From: Desulfobacula sp.
GTDB taxonomy: Bacteria > Desulfobacterota > Desulfobacteria > Desulfobacterales > Desulfobacteraceae
Reading direction: 5' to 3'
Length of the DNA: 26,352 nucleotides
Assembly (NCBI GenBank): GCA_018702715.1
Contig: JABIYQ010000581.1
Coordinates: 1-26,352, forward strand
The notes below the pieces were generated by a model. That model had not been told where the DNA came from. It saw nothing but the letters and a program-made list of their open reading frames with translations, and searched no databases. The translations under genes were made by a program, and so were the position numbers. Below are positions 24,189 through 26,352 of the stretch, in pieces (position 1 is the first letter of the stretch; every line of letters starts with the position of its first letter).

Positions 24189-25589
24189 ATGCTAAAAAAT
24201 AGTATGCTAAAAAAAATACATTTAATTGCAGCATGTGGGACAGGGATGGGAACCCTTGCCTGTATTCTCAAACAGATGGGGTACATGGTATCCGGTTCTG
24301 ACCAGAATGTTTATCCGCCCATGAGTGATTTTTTAAGTGAAAAGGGGATTTCGCTTTTTACGGGATATGACCCTTCAAATTTAGATCACAAACCTGATCT
24401 TGTGATTATCGGCAATGCTGTAACAAAACTCAATGTTGAAGCCCAGGCAGTGCTGCAAAGGGGTATTCCATATTTATCTATGCCCCAGGCGGTAAATAAA
24501 TTTATTGCAAAGAATAAAAAAGTCATTTTAGTAACAGGAACCCATGGAAAAACAACCACTTCTTCTATCATGGCGCATATCCTGTTTGTGGCTGGAATGG
24601 ATCCGTCTTTTATGATTGGTGGTATTTTAAAGGATTTTAATTCAAGCTTCAGAATAGGAAGCGGAGAATATATGGTGATTGAAGGGGATGAATATGATAC
24701 TGCCTTTTTTGATAAAGGGCCTAAGTTTATGCATTATGACCCTGAAATAACCATTATGACTGGGATTGAATTTGATCATGCAGATATTTTCACAGGAATT
24801 GATCATATCAAGACTATTTTTTCTACTTTTGTTAAAAAAATAGAAAAATATAGTATAATCCTGGCCTTTAATAATAATGACAATTTAAAACAGGTCCTTG
24901 AAGGTTCTGTAGCATCTATTGAAACATATGGTGAACAGGCACAATGGTCTTTTTCAAACCATGTGCAGCAGAATTCAAAAACATTTTTTGACGTTCAAGG
25001 TCCTGATATAAAGATTTCCATTGAAACAAATATGGTGGGAGAGCATAACCTTCTTAATTGTCTTGCCTGTATTGCTGCGGCAAAAAAAATGGGAATCAGC
25101 GATAGAAATCTTTGCAATGCTTTAAAAACTTTTTCCGGCATAAAAAGGCGGCAGGAGATTCGTGGTATTAAACATGGGATCACGGTAATGGATGATTTTG
25201 CCCATCACCCCACAGCAGTCAAAGAGACGATTAAGGCTGTAAAACCATTTTATAAAAAGGGCAGGGTGATTGCTGTTTTTGAGCCCAGAACCAACACAAG
25301 TATGAGAAAATTTTTTCAAAACACATATCCGGATTCTTTTTTGGATGCTGATATGGCGTGTATCTGTGAACCAGGTATTAAAAAAAACATACCCCAAAAA
25401 GATAAATTTTCCACAAGACAGCTTGTAGCTGACATTGAAAAAAAAGGAATAGAGGCATATTATTTTGAAGACAGCGATGCAGTTATCCGTTTTCTGGTAT
25501 CAAAATTAAAACAGGATGATCTTGTTTTAATAATGTCAAATGGGGGGTTTGATAATATCCATGTAAAATTGCTTGAGAAAATTGAATGA
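24189..25589 (+). CDS. mpl: UDP-MurNAc:L-Ala-gamma-D-Glu-meso-DAP ligase (murein tripeptide recycling)
   Basis: A 466-residue Mur-ligase relative that re-attaches recycled murein tripeptide to UDP-MurNAc in the cytosol. The N-terminal fold opens KKIHLIAACGTGMG with SGSDQNVYPPMS behind it, the Mpl version of the MurC UDP-binding motif. The ATP loop GTHGKTT lies at 117-123, and FDHADIF and DDFAHHPTAV mark the central and C-terminal domains; the last is the usual Mpl/MurC DxxAHHP motif. The start is uncertain. The 11-base string ATGCTAAAAAA occurs at both 24189 and 24204 in the same frame, neither has a clear Shine-Dalgarno, and the second start would give a 461-residue protein that fits the family N-terminus better. 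It follows hemL by five bases and probably depends on coupled translation. Confidence 0.93.
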   Translation: MLKNSMLKKIHLIAACGTGMGTLACILKQMGYMVSGSDQNVYPPMSDFLSEKGISLFTGYDPSNLDHKPDLVIIGNAVTKLNVEAQAVLQRGIPYLSMPQAVNKFIAKNKKVILVTGTHGKTTTSSIMAHILFVAGMDPSFMIGGILKDFNSSFRIGSGEYMVIEGDEYDTAFFDKGPKFMHYDPEITIMTGIEFDHADIFTGIDHIKTIFSTFVKKIEKYSIILAFNNNDNLKQVLEGSVASIETYGEQAQWSFSNHVQQNSKTFFDVQGPDIKISIETNMVGEHNLLNCLACIAAAKKMGISDRNLCNALKTFSGIKRRQEIRGIKHGITVMDDFAHHPTAVKETIKAVKPFYKKGRVIAVFEPRTNTSMRKFFQNTYPDSFLDADMACICEPGIKKNIPQKDKFSTRQLVADIEKKGIEAYYFEDSDAVIRFLVSKLKQDDLVLIMSNGGFDNIHVKLLEKIE

Positions 25590-25770
25590 AAAAAAAGTTA
25601 TACTTCGGGTTATTGGGATAGGCATTTTACATGCTGTTTTGTATTTATATATTGTTCCCTTTGTGATTTATCCAAAGTTTGGCAATAATGGATTTATATT
25701 TGTAGTTGTAGTTGCCGTTATTATTTCTATAGCTGTCCTGGGAACAATTTTATTAGAGAAAAAAAATTAA
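25573..25770 (+). CDS. Small two-helix inner-membrane protein
   Basis: A 65-residue protein with two hydrophobic helices (about 10-32 and 39-60), a short positively charged N-terminus and a Lys-rich tail. The frame opens with a TTG at 25573, inside the end of mpl; a second TTG at 25582 is equally possible. An ATG at 25586 is in another frame and stops after 11 codons. No strong Shine-Dalgarno is seen, so translation may be coupled to mpl. I do not recognise a family. The position between mpl and the hemerythrin-like gene on the same strand suggests one transcript. Confidence 0.65.
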   Translation: MRKLNEKKVILRVIGIGILHAVLYLYIVPFVIYPKFGNNGFIFVVVVAVIISIAVLGTILLEKKN

Positions 25771-25781
25771 AGGAGATAAAA

Positions 25782-26219
25782 ATGAGTGTTATTGAGAAAA
25801 TAGAGTGGGAACCCAAATATAGTGTTGATATTGAAGAAATTGATACTCACCAGAAGAAAATGTTTGAGTTATTCAACCAGTTGATTGATGTTGATAAAAC
25901 ACAAGAAGATTCAAAAGAATGCATTAATATAATTTCTGATATGAACGAATATGCTAAATTGTATTTTAGTACAGAAGAAAAATACTTGAGGAAAAAGGGA
26001 TATCCGGATTTTAAAGCCCATGCAAAGGTACATCGTCAATTTATTAAAACTTCTATCAGTTTGCGCCGCGAAATTGCGGATGACATAGCAAATCTAACAG
26101 ATGAAGTTATAATGGAATTAAGAGACTGGTTGATAAATCATATACTTACTTTAGATTCTTTCTATGTTCCATTTTTAAGGATTAATGACTATATTGAAAA
26201 ATCAAAACGAAAAAAATAA
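25782..26219 (+). CDS. Bacteriohemerythrin-like protein missing one iron-ligand histidine
   Basis: A 145-residue four-helix hemerythrin. The usual diiron ligands are largely present: H23 (DTHQ), E65 (STEE), H80 and H84 (HAKVH), H120 (NHI) and D125. The fourth-helix pattern WLINHILTLDSFYVPFL is typical. The histidine that normally opens the second-helix HFxxEE motif is Tyr61 (YFSTEE), so one of the five expected histidine ligands is lost. Standard members bind O2 reversibly, supply it, or sense it; a single missing ligand could change redox behaviour or leave a one-iron site. A strong Shine-Dalgarno AAGGAGAT precedes the ATG by four bases. It is soluble and probably cytoplasmic, with no signal peptide. 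Family certain, activity uncertain. Confidence 0.93.
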   Translation: MSVIEKIEWEPKYSVDIEEIDTHQKKMFELFNQLIDVDKTQEDSKECINIISDMNEYAKLYFSTEEKYLRKKGYPDFKAHAKVHRQFIKTSISLRREIADDIANLTDEVIMELRDWLINHILTLDSFYVPFLRINDYIEKSKRKK

Positions 26220-26286
26220 TGTTTTTTATTGTTTTGGATAATGATTGTGGACTGACAGAACGATTCTATGACAGGCCGGAAATATC

Positions 26287-26352
26287 ATGAGCCAAAATAT
26301 TGCATTTGATCTGGGTGATTTATTTGAGCAACATTTTTTTTCAAACCTGGAT
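26287..26352 (+). CDS. Possible start of a further gene, cut by the window edge
   Basis: An ATG at 26287 opens a frame that stays open for the last 22 codons (begins MSQNIAFDLGDLF). Upstream, AGGCCGGAAA is a poor ribosome-binding site. The visible part is too short to identify, and it may not be a real gene. Confidence 0.35.
   Translation, partial: MSQNIAFDLGDLFEQHFFSNLD

Noticed and set aside
25586..25621. ATG overlapping the mpl stop (ATGA) as the start of the small membrane protein
   Set aside because: This ATG is in a different frame and meets a stop after 11 codons; the hydrophobic protein is read from the TTG codons at 25573 or 25582.

Overview
The window (about 26 kb) looks like a chromosomal segment of a Gram-negative, sulfate-reducer-like Desulfobacterota bacterium. 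This is an inference from AT-rich housekeeping genes, a multi-PAS diguanylate cyclase, a hemerythrin, hemL next to mpl, and an RND/LolA-like/beta-barrel export set of the kind common in that group. No rRNA or other taxonomic marker is present, so the assignment is soft.

Layout. (1) 1-1140: a 5'-truncated gene for a membrane-anchored sensor-like coiled-coil protein, overlapping by ATGA a small protein with a possible RelE/ParE-like fold. (2) 1315-3048: a cytoplasmic PAS-PAS-PAS-GGDEF diguanylate cyclase. (3) 3055-17915, minus strand: a tight five-gene operon, the core of the window. In transcription order it encodes a 2904-residue single-module type I polyketide synthase (KS-AT-DH-cMT-ER-KR-ACP-reductase), a membrane GT2/ceramide-glucosyltransferase-like enzyme, an outer-membrane beta-barrel protein, a LolA-like periplasmic protein, and an RND/MMPL exporter carrying a C-terminal cyclic-nucleotide-binding domain. 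(4) 18059-18297, minus: a good sigma70-type promoter, a leader hairpin and a 44-codon remnant of an FAD-dependent oxidoreductase upstream of the operon. (5) 18492-22600: a patchy accessory stretch with an HNH endonuclease, an orphan signal-less BtuF-like binding protein, a small membrane protein followed by an attC-like hairpin, a decayed gene, an orphan WcaJ-type glycosyl-phosphotransferase and an 11-bp tandem repeat. (6) 22616-22780, minus: tRNA-Lys(CUU) with its own promoter and terminator. (7) 22816-26219, plus: hemL, mpl, a small two-helix membrane protein and a hemerythrin-like protein lacking one iron ligand. A possible further gene starts at the right edge.

How the parts may work together: the operon reads as a self-contained 'make, glycosylate, export' pathway for a methyl-branched, reductively released polyketide lipid. 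The PKS would build and release the chain and the GT2 enzyme could add a sugar. The RND protein (inner membrane), LolA-like protein (periplasm) and barrel (outer membrane) would form a trans-envelope route. The cyclic-nucleotide-binding domain on the exporter, with a diguanylate cyclase ending 6 bp away on the opposite strand, suggests second-messenger control of export. The domain calls come directly from sequence; the product and the export route are inference.
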